From positions 62,001-126,000 of the forward strand of contig NZ_BAUU01000010.1 of assembly GCF_000513115.1 (NCBI RefSeq): a stretch of 64,000 nucleotides of DNA, read 5' to 3'. Below, in pieces: positions 1-11,677 of the stretch. Under the pieces are notes generated by a model. That model ran no database searches. It was not told the DNA's origin and worked only from the letters and a program-made list of their open reading frames with translations. Source of the DNA: Halalkalibacter hemicellulosilyticusJCM 9152. Its GTDB lineage: Bacteria > Bacillota > Bacilli > Bacillales > Bacillaceae_D. The translations under genes were made by a program, and so were the position numbers. Within the stretch, counting starts at the first letter, position 1. The number at the start of each line of letters is the position of its first letter.

Positions 1-279
1 ATATGCTTCTGAAAGCTTTTGTTGTTCAGCTGCTTCTAAAGCATAAAATCCTTTTTTGAACATGACATTATAAATGGTGCGTTGACAATTTTGGGTTTCG
101 TTATAAATGGATGAAATGTCTTGATAAAGCTGATCGTGACTTAATTCGTTTAATGCCACAGTATAGGCGTTTGACATATATTTTTCCGTCGCTAATTGAT
201 CATTGATAAAGTCACGTTCAGACATTTGTGGTGTTTTTGGTACTTGCAGTTCAGGATTTTTAATTTTTTGTTGATTCAT
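1..279 (-). CDS. Spore coat protein, CotF family (C-terminus cut by window edge)
   Basis: The frame is open from an ATG at 277-279 to the window edge, giving the first 93 residues. The protein starts MNQQKIKNPELQVPKTPQMS and continues with ERDFINDQLATEKYMSNAY, the typical opening of CotF-like coat proteins (YusN type), small helical ferritin-like proteins of the spore coat. A Shine-Dalgarno sequence (gggaggg on the minus strand) lies just before the start, only 16 bases after the stop of the neighbouring coat gene, so the two form one operon. The family call is good; the exact paralogue cannot be told from a fragment. Confidence 0.8.
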   Translation of the reverse strand, partial: MNQQKIKNPELQVPKTPQMSERDFINDQLATEKYMSNAYTVALNELSHDQLYQDISSIYNETQNCQRTIYNVMFKKGFYALEAAEQQKLSEAY

Positions 280-295
280 CTATTGGCCCTCCCTA

Positions 296-580
296 TTATT
301 GAACCGGTATTGATTGCTGTTGATTTTGAGTCGCATTCAAGTGAGTTAATATTTTTTCGTAATGGCGTTGATGCATGGATCCGGCATTTTCAAGGGCTTG
401 AATAATGTCTTGGTCTTGACATTGCTGAGCGAAGAAATGAGCCTTTTTCATCGCTATTAAATTCCATGAAAGCATGTCTGTTAAATACAATTGGTCTTTT
501 GTTGAAATAATCGCTGGTGGTTGCTGCATAATAGCTTGATTTTGCTGGCTTTGTTGGTTTGGGATTTGTGTTTGCTGCAT
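296..580 (-). CDS. Small spore coat-like protein paired with CotF homologue
   Basis: This 94-residue protein has a glutamine-rich start (residues 1-22) and then PPAIISTKDQLYLTDMLSWN and a helical segment ending MHQRHYEKILTHLN. The pattern (I-T-K-D-x-x-Y-L-x-D-M-L-S-W-N) is seen in small Bacillus coat proteins encoded next to CotF-family genes. A strong ribosome site, AAAGGAGGATC, precedes the ATG at 578-580. It is the first gene of a two-gene minus-strand operon with the CotF-like gene. Role in coat assembly is inferred from family and neighbour. Confidence 0.7.
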   Translation of the reverse strand: MQQTQIPNQQSQQNQAIMQQPPAIISTKDQLYLTDMLSWNLIAMKKAHFFAQQCQDQDIIQALENAGSMHQRHYEKILTHLNATQNQQQSIPVQ

Positions 581-598
581 GTTGATCCTCCTTTGGAA

Positions 599-616
599 TG
601 CTGCACTTCATGCAGC
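599..616. other. Short inverted repeat between divergent genes
   Basis: GCTGCA and TGCAGC are separated by five bases in the divergent region between the coat operon and yusI. It lies in the 5' leader of the coat operon. No T-run follows it, so it is not a clear terminator. Function unknown. Confidence 0.35.
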
Positions 617-766
617 GTATCCTTATGATTTGGATACACACTTAGTTTTAAGGAAATGGCAATAGTCTATTCTAGTGAGAAGTTGTTAATATTGAAACAT
701 ATTGGTTGTGGTTTTACATGAATTAAGCAATACTAAGAATGAATAAATGAGAAAGGAATGTTTGTA

Positions 767-1123
767 ATGGCAATAACTTTTTATCATTATCCGAAGTGTG
801 GAACATGTCGAAAAGCTAAAAAATGGTTAGAGGAAAAAGGGATAGAAGTGAATGATGTACATATTGTCGAGAATCCACCTACTAAAGATGAACTAAAAAT
901 CATGGTGGAAAATAGTGGTTTAGATATTAAGAAATTCTTTAATACGAGTGGAAAGAAATATCGTGAATTAAATGTAAAAGAGAAACTACCAACAATGACA
1001 GAAGATGAAGCGTTAGAATTGCTTGCTTCTGATGGAATGCTCATTAAGCGCCCGATAACGACTGATCGGAAGAAAGTGACGGTTGGTTTTAAAGAGGACT
1101 TATTTGAGCAAAATTGGAAATAG
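767..1123 (+). CDS. yusI: Spx/ArsC-family thioredoxin-fold protein YusI
   Basis: The protein is 118 residues from the ATG at 767; this start has a Shine-Dalgarno (gaaagga) at proper distance, whereas the in-frame ATG at 758 overlaps it. The N-terminus MAITFYHYPKCGTCRKAKKW contains the CxxC redox motif at residues 11-14, and the C-terminal half has the RPI motif (IKRPITTD) of the arsenate-reductase/Spx fold. In B. subtilis yusI precedes gcvH as here. Members of this family are not proven arsenate reductases; a redox or regulatory role is all that can be said. Confidence 0.88.
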   Translation: MAITFYHYPKCGTCRKAKKWLEEKGIEVNDVHIVENPPTKDELKIMVENSGLDIKKFFNTSGKKYRELNVKEKLPTMTEDEALELLASDGMLIKRPITTDRKKVTVGFKEDLFEQNWK

Positions 1124-1189
1124 GCTGTTTTTCTTTTCAACATTATCACGTTATACTAAAGAGAAAAGATGAAAAGTAGGAGGTTAACC

Positions 1190-1576
1190 ATGAGTCAAGT
1201 ACCAAAAGAGTTAACGTATTCGAAAGAGCACGTATGGGTGAAAAAAGAGGATAATCAAGTACGAATTGGGGTCACTCATTTTGCACAGGAAGAATTAGGG
1301 GATATAGTATTTGCTGAATTGCCTGAAGCGGGTGATGAACTGACAGCTAATGAGCCATTTGGGAATGTTGAGTCAGTGAAAACGGTTTCGGAGTTGTATG
1401 CTCCAATCAGTGGACAAGTGGTTGAAGTAAATGCAAATTTAGATGATTCACCAGAGCTTGTCAATGAGTCTCCGTATGAAAAAGCATGGATGCTTCTTAT
1501 TAAACCAAGTAAGGAAGCTGAGTTAGACGAGCTTATGCAAGCGGAACAATATGAGGAAATGATTAGTCAAGAGTAG
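1190..1576 (+). CDS. gcvH: Glycine cleavage system H protein
   Basis: This 128-residue protein carries the lipoyl domain of GcvH. The lipoyl lysine is Lys64 in the motif [15 protein letters not shown]. It shuttles the aminomethyl group between the P, T and L proteins of the glycine cleavage complex; in Gram-positive bacteria it is also the hub on which lipoate is assembled by LipM/LipA/LipL, which links it to lipA at 19.3 kb. The start at 1190 follows the ribosome site agtaggagg; the upstream in-frame ATG at 1169 does not have one. No gcvPT genes are nearby, as in B. subtilis. Confidence 0.96.
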   Translation: MSQVPKELTYSKEHVWVKKEDNQVRIGVTHFAQEELGDIVFAELPEAGDELTANEPFGNVESVKTVSELYAPISGQVVEVNANLDDSPELVNESPYEKAWMLLIKPSKEAELDELMQAEQYEEMISQE

Positions 1577-1588
1577 AAATGACAATGT

Positions 1589-1635
1589 AGAGGTTTCAAA
1601 GGATCTAGGTTTAAATCTTTTGGAACCTCTTTTTT
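1589..1635 (+). terminator. Rho-independent terminator after gcvH
   Basis: AGAGGTTTCAAAGGAT pairs, with a few G-U pairs, with AAATCTTTTGGAACCTCT, followed by six T residues. It lies 12 bases after the gcvH stop. Confidence 0.75.
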
Positions 1636-1655
1636 ATAAAGAAATTCGGTAAACA

Positions 1656-1692
1656 TTAACAGCCGACGCTTTCTTAGAAAGTCGGCTGTTAA
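1656..1692. repeat. Perfect 12-bp inverted repeat between gcvH and yusG
   Basis: TTAACAGCCGAC and GTCGGCTGTTAA form a perfect 12-bp stem with a 13-base loop. It follows the gcvH terminator but has no T-run on either strand, so it is a cruciform or RNA hairpin of unknown role rather than a standard terminator. Confidence 0.6.
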
Positions 1693-1763
1693 TCGTTATG
1701 ATAAGTTTGCTTATTCTGGGGAAACTATGCGTATCTTCTGTAAAATAAGGAGGAGGTGCTTAC

Positions 1764-2006
1764 GTGAACTTGGAATTTGTGAAGGTTGATGTGACCAGTC
1801 AAGTGAAGGGGAAGTATGAAGGCGGGAAGCTTAGCCTGTATATGGGTGAAGCTAAGATTGGTCAAGTAATAGAAACAAACCAAGGCCTGCAGCATGAAAT
1901 GGCAGAGGGCTTTGAATTTGATGAAGATAAAATATACAGATACGAAAATAAACAACGTAACGATGTTCAATCCTATGTAGAAAATTGTGATGAGGGTTGG
2001 TGCTAA
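1764..2006 (+). CDS. yusG: Conserved small protein YusG (DUF2553)
   Basis: This 80-residue acidic protein starts at a GTG behind a strong ribosome site (aaggaggaggtg). It matches the Bacillus YusG family in its size, its N-terminal VDVTSQVKGKYE stretch and its C-terminal CDEGWC ending. Gene order (gcvH-yusG, then metN) is as in B. subtilis, except that the intervening yusF, yusE and yusD genes are absent. The function is not known; it is probably cytosolic, since no signal or membrane segment is visible. Confidence 0.75.
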   Translation: MNLEFVKVDVTSQVKGKYEGGKLSLYMGEAKIGQVIETNQGLQHEMAEGFEFDEDKIYRYENKQRNDVQSYVENCDEGWC

Positions 2007-2018
2007 TTTGTGAGCGGT

Positions 2019-2049
2019 GTCCCGAAAGGGAAGTAATCCCTTTTGGGTC
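2019..2049. terminator. Weak hairpin after yusG
   Basis: GTCCCGAAAGGGA pairs imperfectly with TCCCTTTTGGGTC a few bases after the yusG stop. The 3' flank (attaacata) is poor in T, so termination is uncertain. Confidence 0.35.
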
Positions 2050-2102
2050 ATTAACATAAATGGCTATTCACAAAATTGGCAAGAAATACTGATCATCATT
2101 CA

Positions 2103-2132
2103 TTGACAGTTGATTTTTTCCTATGATATTAT
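2103..2132 (+). promoter_or_regulatory. Likely sigma-A promoter of the met operon
   Basis: TTGACA at 2103-2108 and TATTAT at 2127-2132 are separated by 18 bases. They lie about 40 bases upstream of the SAM riboswitch, the right place to start a riboswitch leader. Confidence 0.55.
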
Positions 2133-2171
2133 TCATAGGAGCTAAAATATTAGTATTTTCATATAATAAAA

Positions 2172-2337
2172 ACTCTTATTGCGAGAGGCGGAGGGACTGG
2201 CCCTATGATGCCCAGCAACCGATAAGATGATTCATCATCTTATAAGGTGCTAAATCCTGCAAAGTGTTTACCACTTTGAAAGATGAGAGGAAGGACGAAT
2301 GTATCATCCTTTCTGTCATGCGCAGGAAGGTTTTTTT
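2172..2337 (+). ncRNA. SAM-I (S-box) riboswitch with terminator
   Basis: The leader of metN contains the S-box core: GCGAGAGGCGGAGGGACTGG, then CCCTATGATGCCCAGCAACC, a variable stem (GATAAGATGATTCATCATCT) and GATGAGAGG closing the P1 stem with CTCTTA. An intrinsic terminator follows: CCTTTCTG and CAGGAAGG pair around 2308-2329 with a run of seven T residues. In this class SAM binding stabilises the aptamer and allows the terminator to form, shutting off methionine uptake when SAM is plentiful. Confidence 0.95.
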
Positions 2338-2390
2338 ATATTTAATAATATAGGCTTTTGTTTAAAGTTTTATAAGGGAAGTGGTTTTCG

Positions 2391-3415
2391 GTGATTTCAT
2401 TAAAAGGAATCAAGAAACGTTTTAATACGAAAAATGGGCCAGTTCAAGCAGTGGACGGTGTCGATTTAACGATTGAGGAAGGTGAAATATTTGGTGTGAT
2501 TGGTTATAGTGGAGCAGGTAAGAGCACACTAATCCGCATGCTAAATATGCTGGAAAGACCGACAGAAGGTAAGGTGATTGTTGGGGATCGTGATCTGTCC
2601 TCTTTGTCAGCAAAAGAATTGCGAAAGGCGCGTCAAGAAATTGGCATGATCTTTCAACATTTTAACCTTCTATGGTCACGTACCGTGCGAGAAAATATTG
2701 CTTTTCCTCTGGAAATTGCTGGTGTCGATAAAGCGCGAAGAAAAGAGCGTGTCGATGAATTAATTGAGCTTGTTGGACTTGAAGGACGTGGTGATAGTTA
2801 CCCTTCCCAATTGAGTGGGGGTCAAAAGCAACGTGTCGGCATCGCTCGAGCATTAGCCAACAATCCAAGTGTGCTTTTGTGCGACGAAGCTACATCGGCT
2901 CTTGACCCGAAAACGACAGACTCGATTTTAGAGCTATTAGTTGATATTAATCAAAAGCTTGATTTAACGATTATTTTAATTACTCATGAGATGCATGTGA
3001 TTCGAAAAATTTGTCATCGGGTTGCGTCATGGAAGAAGGACAAATTGTTGAAATGGGTCCTGTTCTTGAAGTTTTTCGAAGACCGCAGCAGAAGATGACA
3101 AAAGAATTTGTGAAACAAATTACCGAGCCAGAAGAGACCGTTGAGGCGATAGCTACCTTGGCGAGTGAACCAAATAGCCGAATGGTTCAATTAACGTTTG
3201 TCGGGGAGGAAACAGAAAGCCCGCTTATTACCGAATTGATTCGAGCATTTGATATTGAAGTAAATATTGTTCAAGGTAAGATTACAAAGATTCAAAATGG
3301 TTCATATGGGACGTTGTTTGTTGCACTTAAAGGGGAAGAGCACATAATCAATGATGCGATTGCCTTCATCAAAGAGAAAAAGGTTGATGTGGAGGTGATC
3401 AAGAATGATCAATGA
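2391..3415 (+). pseudogene. metN: Methionine ABC transporter ATPase MetN, split by a one-base deletion
   Basis: The ATPase of the methionine importer MetNIQ. The first part (2391 to about 3024, GTG start) has Walker [10 protein letters not shown], signature [15 protein letters not shown], Walker [12 protein letters not shown] and the H-loop THEMHVI. At about 3022-3028 the frame breaks: expected [16 protein letters not shown] reads [13 protein letters not shown] missing base (gttgcg-tcatgg) shifts to a second frame that runs [15 protein letters not shown] to 3415 and holds the C-terminal NIL/ACT-like methionine-sensing domain. Restoring one base gives 341 residues, the usual length for MetN. 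The downstream stop overlaps metI normally and the rest is well conserved, so sequence error or a very recent mutation is more likely than old decay. Confidence 0.9.
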
Positions 3416-4073
3416 TTTTCTTGAGGAAATTAAGGTCGATCGATTATGGGAAGCAACTGTTGAAACAATTTACATGACAACGATCTCCGTTGCCGTTACA
3501 TTTGTATTGGGAATCATACTTGGACTTATTTTATATGTAACGAGTAAGGGTGGCTTATGGGAGAATGCCATTATCCATTTTATTTTTAGTACGATTGTCA
3601 ATGTATTCCGCTCGATCCCATTTATTATCTTGCTTGTACTACTCATTCCATTTACAAGGGCGATTGTTGGGACGATGTTAGGTGCCAATGCAGCATTGCC
3701 AGCATTAATTATTGGTGCTGCACCTTTTTACGCTCGAATGGTAGAAATTGCTCTTAGGGAAATTGATAAAGGGGTCATTGAGGCTTCACAAGCAATGGGG
3801 GCGTCCTCATTCACTATCGTTCGTAAAGTATTAATTCCAGAGGCAATGCCAGCTTTGATTTCAGGTATAACGGTTACAGCGATTGCACTCGTTAGTTATA
3901 CTGCTATGGCAGGTGTTATTGCTGCTGGCGGGCTTGGACACTTGGCTTATTTAGAAGGTTTTCAACGTAATAATAGTATGATTACTTTGGTGGCAACAGT
4001 AGCCATCCTGATTATTGTTTTTATCATTCAATGGATCGGGGACTACTTTACACATAAAACAGACAAACGATAA
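3405..4073 (+). CDS. metI: Methionine ABC transporter permease MetI
   Basis: This 222-residue integral membrane protein has five or so transmembrane segments and the coupling motif EASQAMGASSFTIVRKVLIP (EAA loop) that contacts MetN. It overlaps the metN stop by 11 bases, so the two are translationally coupled. It imports D/L-methionine with MetN and the lipoprotein MetQ. Called MetP in B. subtilis. Regulated by the upstream S-box. Confidence 0.95.
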   Translation: MINDFLEEIKVDRLWEATVETIYMTTISVAVTFVLGIILGLILYVTSKGGLWENAIIHFIFSTIVNVFRSIPFIILLVLLIPFTRAIVGTMLGANAALPALIIGAAPFYARMVEIALREIDKGVIEASQAMGASSFTIVRKVLIPEAMPALISGITVTAIALVSYTAMAGVIAAGGLGHLAYLEGFQRNNSMITLVATVAILIIVFIIQWIGDYFTHKTDKR

Positions 4074-4090
4074 GAGTGGGGGAAAGAAAG

Positions 4091-4912
4091 ATGAAAAAAG
4101 TAGCAGGTTTAGTTGCAGCGTTAGGGTTATCAGTTACATTAGCAGCATGTGGGAATGGAGCAGATGAGGATACGTTAGATACGTTACGTGTTGGAGCATC
4201 AGCTGTACCACATACGGAAATATTAGAAGCTGCGGCTCCTTTATTAGCGGAGAAAGGGATCGACCTAGATATTACAACTTTCTCTGACTATATTCTACCT
4301 AATGAAGCGTTATTGGAAAATGAAATTGACGTCAATTATTTCCAAACACCTGGGTATTTAGCTTCGCAAATGGATGATAACGAAGCATATGATTTTGTTA
4401 GTATTGGTGAAATTCACTATGAGCCAATTGGTGTGTATTCAAAAGAATATAACAGTTTAGATGAATTGCCAGACGGTGCAACGATTATTATCAGTGATTC
4501 GATTAGTGACCATGGGCGTATTTTACCGATTTTTGAGCGCGCTGGATTAATTGAACTTGATGTTGAAGAAGGAGAGCTTGCACGTGTGGAAAACATCGTA
4601 TCGAATCCGAAAGACTTAAAATTTGATGAATATCAAGTCGAAGCAAGAATGTTAGCTCCTTCATTTGAAAATGACGAAGGTGATGCGGTTGTGATTAATA
4701 CGAACTATGCACTTGAAGGTGGAGTTGATATTGAGGCCTTTGGAATTGCTTTTGAGGGTGAGGATGTTCTCCAGCCAAATCTATTAGTTGTTCGTGAAGG
4801 TAATGAAGAGGGTGAATTAGTTCAAGCTTTATATGAAGTGTTAACTTCAGATGAAATTCGTGAATTTATTTATGAGCAATATGATGGAGCGGTTATTCCT
4901 GTTCAAAACTAA
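4091..4912 (+). CDS. metQ: Methionine-binding lipoprotein MetQ
   Basis: A 273-residue NlpA-family substrate-binding lipoprotein. The signal peptide runs MKKVAGLVAALGLSVTLAAC with the lipobox LAAC and acylated Cys20. The mature part has the family motifs VGASAVPHTEILEAA and DVNYFQTPGYL. The start at 4091 has the ribosome site gtgggggaaag; an upstream in-frame GTG at 4076 lies within that site. It is the last gene of the S-box-controlled metNIQ operon. The mature chain is rich in Asp and Glu, as is common for exported proteins of alkaliphiles. Confidence 0.95.
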   Translation: MKKVAGLVAALGLSVTLAACGNGADEDTLDTLRVGASAVPHTEILEAAAPLLAEKGIDLDITTFSDYILPNEALLENEIDVNYFQTPGYLASQMDDNEAYDFVSIGEIHYEPIGVYSKEYNSLDELPDGATIIISDSISDHGRILPIFERAGLIELDVEEGELARVENIVSNPKDLKFDEYQVEARMLAPSFENDEGDAVVINTNYALEGGVDIEAFGIAFEGEDVLQPNLLVVREGNEEGELVQALYEVLTSDEIREFIYEQYDGAVIPVQN

Positions 4913-4940
4913 ATGAACCATATAAAAGCACTAGAAACGA

Positions 4941-5047
4941 GCCACTGAAAAGTACAAATCAACTTTTTCAGTGGCTTTGATTTATTTGGCAATGGCGTCA
5001 CTCGTATCAAGCTTTAAAAAGTAACGGCTTCGCACATTGCTCGTATA
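4941..5047. repeat. Family B palindromic intergenic repeat, copy B1
   Basis: GCCACTGAAAAGT pairs with ACTTTTTCAGTGGC (4941-4974), followed by TTTGATTT, so it can terminate metNIQ. The following bases (ggcaatggcgtcactcgtatcaagctt... gtaacggcttcgcacat) match the body of the other B copies at 11.7, 17.9, 49.3 and 56.9 kb, with an internal deletion. Confidence 0.75.
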
Positions 5048-5106
5048 TCTTACAACCTCCCTGTAAATAATACGGATGTTTAAAAGTGATTAGGAGGGAT
5101 TAGGAA

Positions 5107-5496
5107 ATGGATCAGCAACAGCAGCAAGATCAACAGGATCAAAGTCCAATTCAAATGGCGTTACAAGACTATAAAGAAGGAATAGGTGTATTTACAAAAA
5201 AAATGCCTACGATAGCGAAGAAATACAATGCTTTTACAGAGGCGTGCTTTGAAAAAGGAAAGCTAGCGAAGAAGGAAAAACAGTTAATTGCCTTAGGGAT
5301 TAGTATTTTTTCTCAAGATGAATATTGTATTATTTATCATACTAAAGGATGTTTAGATGAGGGCTGCACGGAGGATGAAATTTTAGAAACGGTTGGCGTT
5401 TCAGCCGCATTTGGTGGTGGTGCAGCTATGAGCCAAGCGGTCACACTTGTTCAAGAAGCTATGAAAGAGCTAGGAGATAACCAACCTGTACAGTAA
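5107..5496 (+). CDS. yurZ: Carboxymuconolactone decarboxylase/AhpD-like protein YurZ
   Basis: A 129-residue helical protein of the AhpD-like superfamily. Residues from about 35 (YNAFTEACFEKGKLAKKEKQ) and the motif DEYCIIYHTKGCLDEG show the family's C-x3-H core, but the first cysteine of the classic CxxC pair is replaced, so it is not an ordinary AhpD disulfide reductase. The N-terminus is a glutamine-rich tail. It lies between metQ and sufC exactly as yurZ does in B. subtilis. Substrate unknown; a link to oxidative stress or SUF is inference from position. Confidence 0.85.
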   Translation: MDQQQQQDQQDQSPIQMALQDYKEGIGVFTKKMPTIAKKYNAFTEACFEKGKLAKKEKQLIALGISIFSQDEYCIIYHTKGCLDEGCTEDEILETVGVSAAFGGGAAMSQAVTLVQEAMKELGDNQPVQ

Positions 5497-5552
5497 GAAA
5501 TAAAAAATAGGATGATTCGATTTCGCTTGGTTCAAATTTTATGATAAAATAA

Positions 5553-5586
5553 AACAGAGTAGTGCCATCGGTGCTACTCTGTTTTC
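5553..5586 (+). terminator. Rho-independent terminator after yurZ
   Basis: AACAGAGTAG and CTACTCTGTT form a perfect 10-bp stem followed by TTTT. It separates yurZ from the suf operon. Confidence 0.85.
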
Positions 5587-5761
5587 AATGCTTATTATAA
5601 AAAAGATAAGGTGAAAAGCCACGATCAGTCAGAGGTGGTTTCTTGAATTTTATCTAGATTTGTTATAAGATTGTAATGAGAATAAATTGAGAATCAACAA
5701 TCAATTACATTTACTCGCTAACGATGAGAAATTAGCGAAATACATTGGAGGTATGGGAATT

Positions 5762-6547
5762 ATGTCAGCACCATTTTTGAAGATTGAAAACTTGCAAGTG
5801 TCTATCGAAGGTAAAGAGATCTTAAAAGATTTCAACCTTGAAATTAAAGGTGGCGAAATTCACGCTATCATGGGTCCAAACGGTACAGGTAAATCAACTC
5901 TTGCATCGGCTATTATGGGACACCCTAAGTATGAAATTACAGGCGGATCTGTTCATATGAATGGAGAAGATGTTCTAGAGATGGAAGTGGACGAGCGTGC
6001 CCAAGCAGGATTATTTTTAGCGATGCAATATCCAAGCGAGATTAGTGGGATTACTAATTCTGACTTCTTACGTTCAGCGATTAATGCGAAGCGTGAAGAA
6101 GGAGACGAAATCTCATTAATGAAATTCATTCGTAAGCTAGATGAAAAGATGGAGTTACTTGAGATGGATGAGTCTTTCTCACACCGTTATTTAAATGAAG
6201 GATTCTCTGGTGGGGAGAAGAAACGTAATGAAATTCTTCAACTGTTAATGCTCGAACCCCAAATTGCAATTCTTGATGAAATAGACTCAGGTTTAGATAT
6301 TGACGCCTTGAAAGTCGTTTCAAAAGGAGTTAATGACATGCGAGGGGAAGAATTCGGTTGTTTAATTATTACGCACTATCAACGTCTACTGAACTACATT
6401 AAGCCCGATAAGGTTCACGTTATGATGCAAGGTCGAATTGTCAAGTCTGGTGGATATGAATTAGCTGAACGTCTAGAGGCTGAAGGTTATGACTGGATTA
6501 AGAATGAGCTTGGCATTGAAGACGAGCGTGTGAATCAAGAAGCGTAA
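5762..6547 (+). CDS. sufC: Fe-S cluster assembly ATPase SufC
   Basis: A 261-residue cytosolic ABC-type ATPase of the SufBCD scaffold. It has Walker A GPNGTGKST, the signature FSGGEKKRNEI, Walker B AILDEIDSGLDID and the switch histidine ITHYQRLL. The start at 5762 (MSAPFLKIENLQV) follows ttggaggtat; upstream in-frame codons lack a ribosome site. First gene of sufC-D-S-U-B, the essential Fe-S assembly operon of Bacillus. Confidence 0.97.
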   Translation: MSAPFLKIENLQVSIEGKEILKDFNLEIKGGEIHAIMGPNGTGKSTLASAIMGHPKYEITGGSVHMNGEDVLEMEVDERAQAGLFLAMQYPSEISGITNSDFLRSAINAKREEGDEISLMKFIRKLDEKMELLEMDESFSHRYLNEGFSGGEKKRNEILQLLMLEPQIAILDEIDSGLDIDALKVVSKGVNDMRGEEFGCLIITHYQRLLNYIKPDKVHVMMQGRIVKSGGYELAERLEAEGYDWIKNELGIEDERVNQEA

Positions 6548-6585
6548 GAGAATTGAAGAAATATACGTAAAAGGTGGGTATATGT

Positions 6586-9537
<2,952 letters not shown>

Positions 9538-9566
9538 TGCTTATTTATAAATAAGGAGGGTTCAAC

Positions 9567-10964
9567 ATGGCAAAAAAAATGCCAGATATCGGGGAATACA
9601 AATATGGGTTTTCGGATCGTGACGTATCAATTTTCCGTTCAAAACGTGGTTTGACAAAGGAAATTGTTGAAGAAATTTCCCGAATGAAAGACGAACCACA
9701 GTGGATGTTAGATTTCCGTTTGAAATCATTAGAAACGTTTTACAGTATGCCAATGCCACAATGGGGCGGCGACTTAGGTGAGCTAAACTTTGATGATATT
9801 ACGTATTATGTTAAGCCTTCTGAGAAGTCTGAGAAATCATGGGATGAAGTACCGGAGGAAATTAAGAATACGTTTGACAAGCTTGGAATTCCAGAAGCGG
9901 AGCAAAAGTATTTAGCTGGGGTTTCAGCTCAATATGAATCAGAGGTTGTTTACCATAATATGAAGGAAGACCTTACAGAGCTAGGCATACTTTTCACAGA
10001 TACGGATACGGCTCTTAAAGAGCATGAGGACATTTTCAGAGAACATTTTGGAAAAGTGATTCCTCCTTCTGATAATAAATTTGCGGCTTTAAACTCTGCG
10101 GTTTGGTCAGGTGGATCGTTCATTTACGTACCAAAAGGTGTGAAAACAGATACGCCATTACAAGCTTACTTCCGTATTAACTCAGAAAACATGGGGCAAT
10201 TTGAGCGTACGTTAATCATTGCTGATGAAGATAGCTCCGTTCACTATGTAGAAGGGTGTACAGCTCCTGTTTATTCAACAAACTCGCTTCATAGTGCGGT
10301 TGTTGAGATTATCGTTAAGAAGGATGCGTATTGCCGTTATACAACGATTCAAAACTGGGCGCCAAACATTTACAATCTTGTAACGAAGCGTGCGGTTGCT
10401 GATGCTGGCGCAACAATGGAATGGGTTGACGGTAATATTGGTTCGAAGCTAACGATGAAATATCCAGCTGTTATTATGCGCGGTGAGGGAGCAAAAGGTA
10501 CGATTCTTTCCATTGCGATTGCGGGTAAAGGGCAGCACCAAGATGCTGGCGCGAAGGTCCATCATCTAGCACCGAATTGTTCATCGACGATTGTATCGAA
10601 GTCGATTTCGAAGCATGGTGGTAAAGTAACGTACCGTGGAATCTGTCACTTTGGTCGTAAGTCAGAAGGGTCGAAGGCGAAGATCGAATGTGATACGCTT
10701 ATCATGGATAATGAATCAACATCAGATACAATTCCATACAATGAAATTCTAAATAATAACATCACTCTTGAGCACGAAGCGACGGTTTCAAAAGTATCAG
10801 AGGATCAATTATTCTATTTAATGAGCCGTGGTATTCCTGAGCAAGAAGCAGTTGAGATGATTGTAATGGGCTTCATTGAGCCATTTACGAAAGAACTTCC
10901 TATGGAATATGCGGTTGAGATGAATCGTCTTATCAGCTTTGAGATGGAAGGTTCTATTGGATAA
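9567..10964 (+). CDS. sufB: Fe-S cluster assembly scaffold subunit SufB
   Basis: A 465-residue SufBD-family protein, the cluster-building subunit of SufBC2D. Recognisable parts are the N-terminal [18 protein letters not shown], the core [20 protein letters not shown] and the C-terminal [11 protein letters not shown]. It has a good ribosome site (aataaggagggttcaac). Last gene of the operon, followed by a strong terminator. Confidence 0.97.
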   Translation: MAKKMPDIGEYKYGFSDRDVSIFRSKRGLTKEIVEEISRMKDEPQWMLDFRLKSLETFYSMPMPQWGGDLGELNFDDITYYVKPSEKSEKSWDEVPEEIKNTFDKLGIPEAEQKYLAGVSAQYESEVVYHNMKEDLTELGILFTDTDTALKEHEDIFREHFGKVIPPSDNKFAALNSAVWSGGSFIYVPKGVKTDTPLQAYFRINSENMGQFERTLIIADEDSSVHYVEGCTAPVYSTNSLHSAVVEIIVKKDAYCRYTTIQNWAPNIYNLVTKRAVADAGATMEWVDGNIGSKLTMKYPAVIMRGEGAKGTILSIAIAGKGQHQDAGAKVHHLAPNCSSTIVSKSISKHGGKVTYRGICHFGRKSEGSKAKIECDTLIMDNESTSDTIPYNEILNNNITLEHEATVSKVSEDQLFYLMSRGIPEQEAVEMIVMGFIEPFTKELPMEYAVEMNRLISFEMEGSIG

Positions 10965-10987
10965 CTTGTAATAAGTCTGTTGCTATA

Positions 10988-11031
10988 AAAAATGCTTGAT
11001 TAAGGATAATTCCTTATCAAGCATTTTTTTT
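10988..11031 (+). terminator. Rho-independent terminator of the suf operon
   Basis: AAAATGCTTGATAAGGA-type stem: AATGCTTGATTAAGGA pairs with TCCTTATCAAGCATT and is followed by eight T residues, 24 bases after the sufB stop. Confidence 0.92.
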
Positions 11032-11051
11032 GATGAAATACAGCAAGTAGA

Positions 11052-11287
11052 TGATTAGCTATTTTACTTGAGCGTCAAGCAGTAGTAGCGATATGGTTAC
11101 AAACCATTGGTTCTGGTTTATCGGCTTTTGGCTATAGCTTGAAGTCTTTAGAGATAAAGAGAAAGAAATTCAAGGAAGAAAATTAGGTATCATTGGTTCG
11201 TGGTTTGAAGCATATGGATCAGCAGTAGAAGCTCTTGTTGAGACAGCCTTATTGAGAGCTGATATTGAAGAGCAAGTTCCGTTTTGA
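11052..11287 (+). pseudogene. Remnant of a small repetitive Bacillus protein
   Basis: Two short reading frames in different phases encode related segments: LLERQAVVAIWLQTIGSGLS then, after a frameshift near 11150-11168, RKLGIIGSWFEAYGSAVEAL with the ending RADIEEQVPF and a stop. The W-(L/F)-(Q/E)-A-x-G-S-(A/G) unit occurs twice, as in repetitive proteins of unknown function found in Bacillus. There is no start codon or ribosome site. It is a decayed fragment; the family assignment is tentative. Confidence 0.4.
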
Positions 11288-11319
11288 TGTGTAAATGTTT
11301 GAGAAAAACGATATAGGTA

Positions 11320-11625
11320 TTGAAAGATTCGGTATGCGTTAATGGGAGCGGTTTTCTTATTGCCATGTGGAAATCAGGTTCACTATGGATGAGTATAGGT
11401 CTTCATTGGGGTGGTAATTTCACGTTTTATCTTCTGCTCACAAGCCAAGGATTTTTCCCATCATCGACTGATCTTTTTACTCAAGATAGCTTTAAAGGGT
11501 GGGTTGGTGCAGTGTGCGCTTTGCTCTTGTTAATAACGATTATGACATTCTTTAAATTATATAAAAGAGAGAAGAGTGTATCTATATGTCTAGATGATGG
11601 CTCAATCATAAAGAGGGATATTTAA
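11320..11625 (+). pseudogene. C-terminal fragment of a CPBP-family intramembrane protease
   Basis: The 101-codon open stretch includes KSGSLWMSIGLHWGGNFTFY, matching the third conserved motif (GLHxxxN) of the CPBP/CAAX membrane protease family, followed by a hydrophobic helix near residues 63-80. The N-terminal motifs with the catalytic glutamates are missing and no ribosome site precedes it, so this is a truncated remnant. Together with the fragment before it, it marks a decayed spot where synteny with B. subtilis jumps from sufB to yunF. Confidence 0.6.
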
Positions 11626-11677
11626 ATACAATTAATCTCTTCACTTTTTCCGGTGTCATCTAGCAAGGCTATGACTG

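Noticed and set aside
625-660. Sigma-K promoter for the coat operon
   Set aside because: A CATA is present on the minus strand but the spacing to the TA element is wrong and the -35 is not convincing.
5670-5705. Fur box before sufC (atgagaataaattgagaatc)
   Set aside because: It has direct rather than inverted symmetry and too many mismatches to the Fur consensus.
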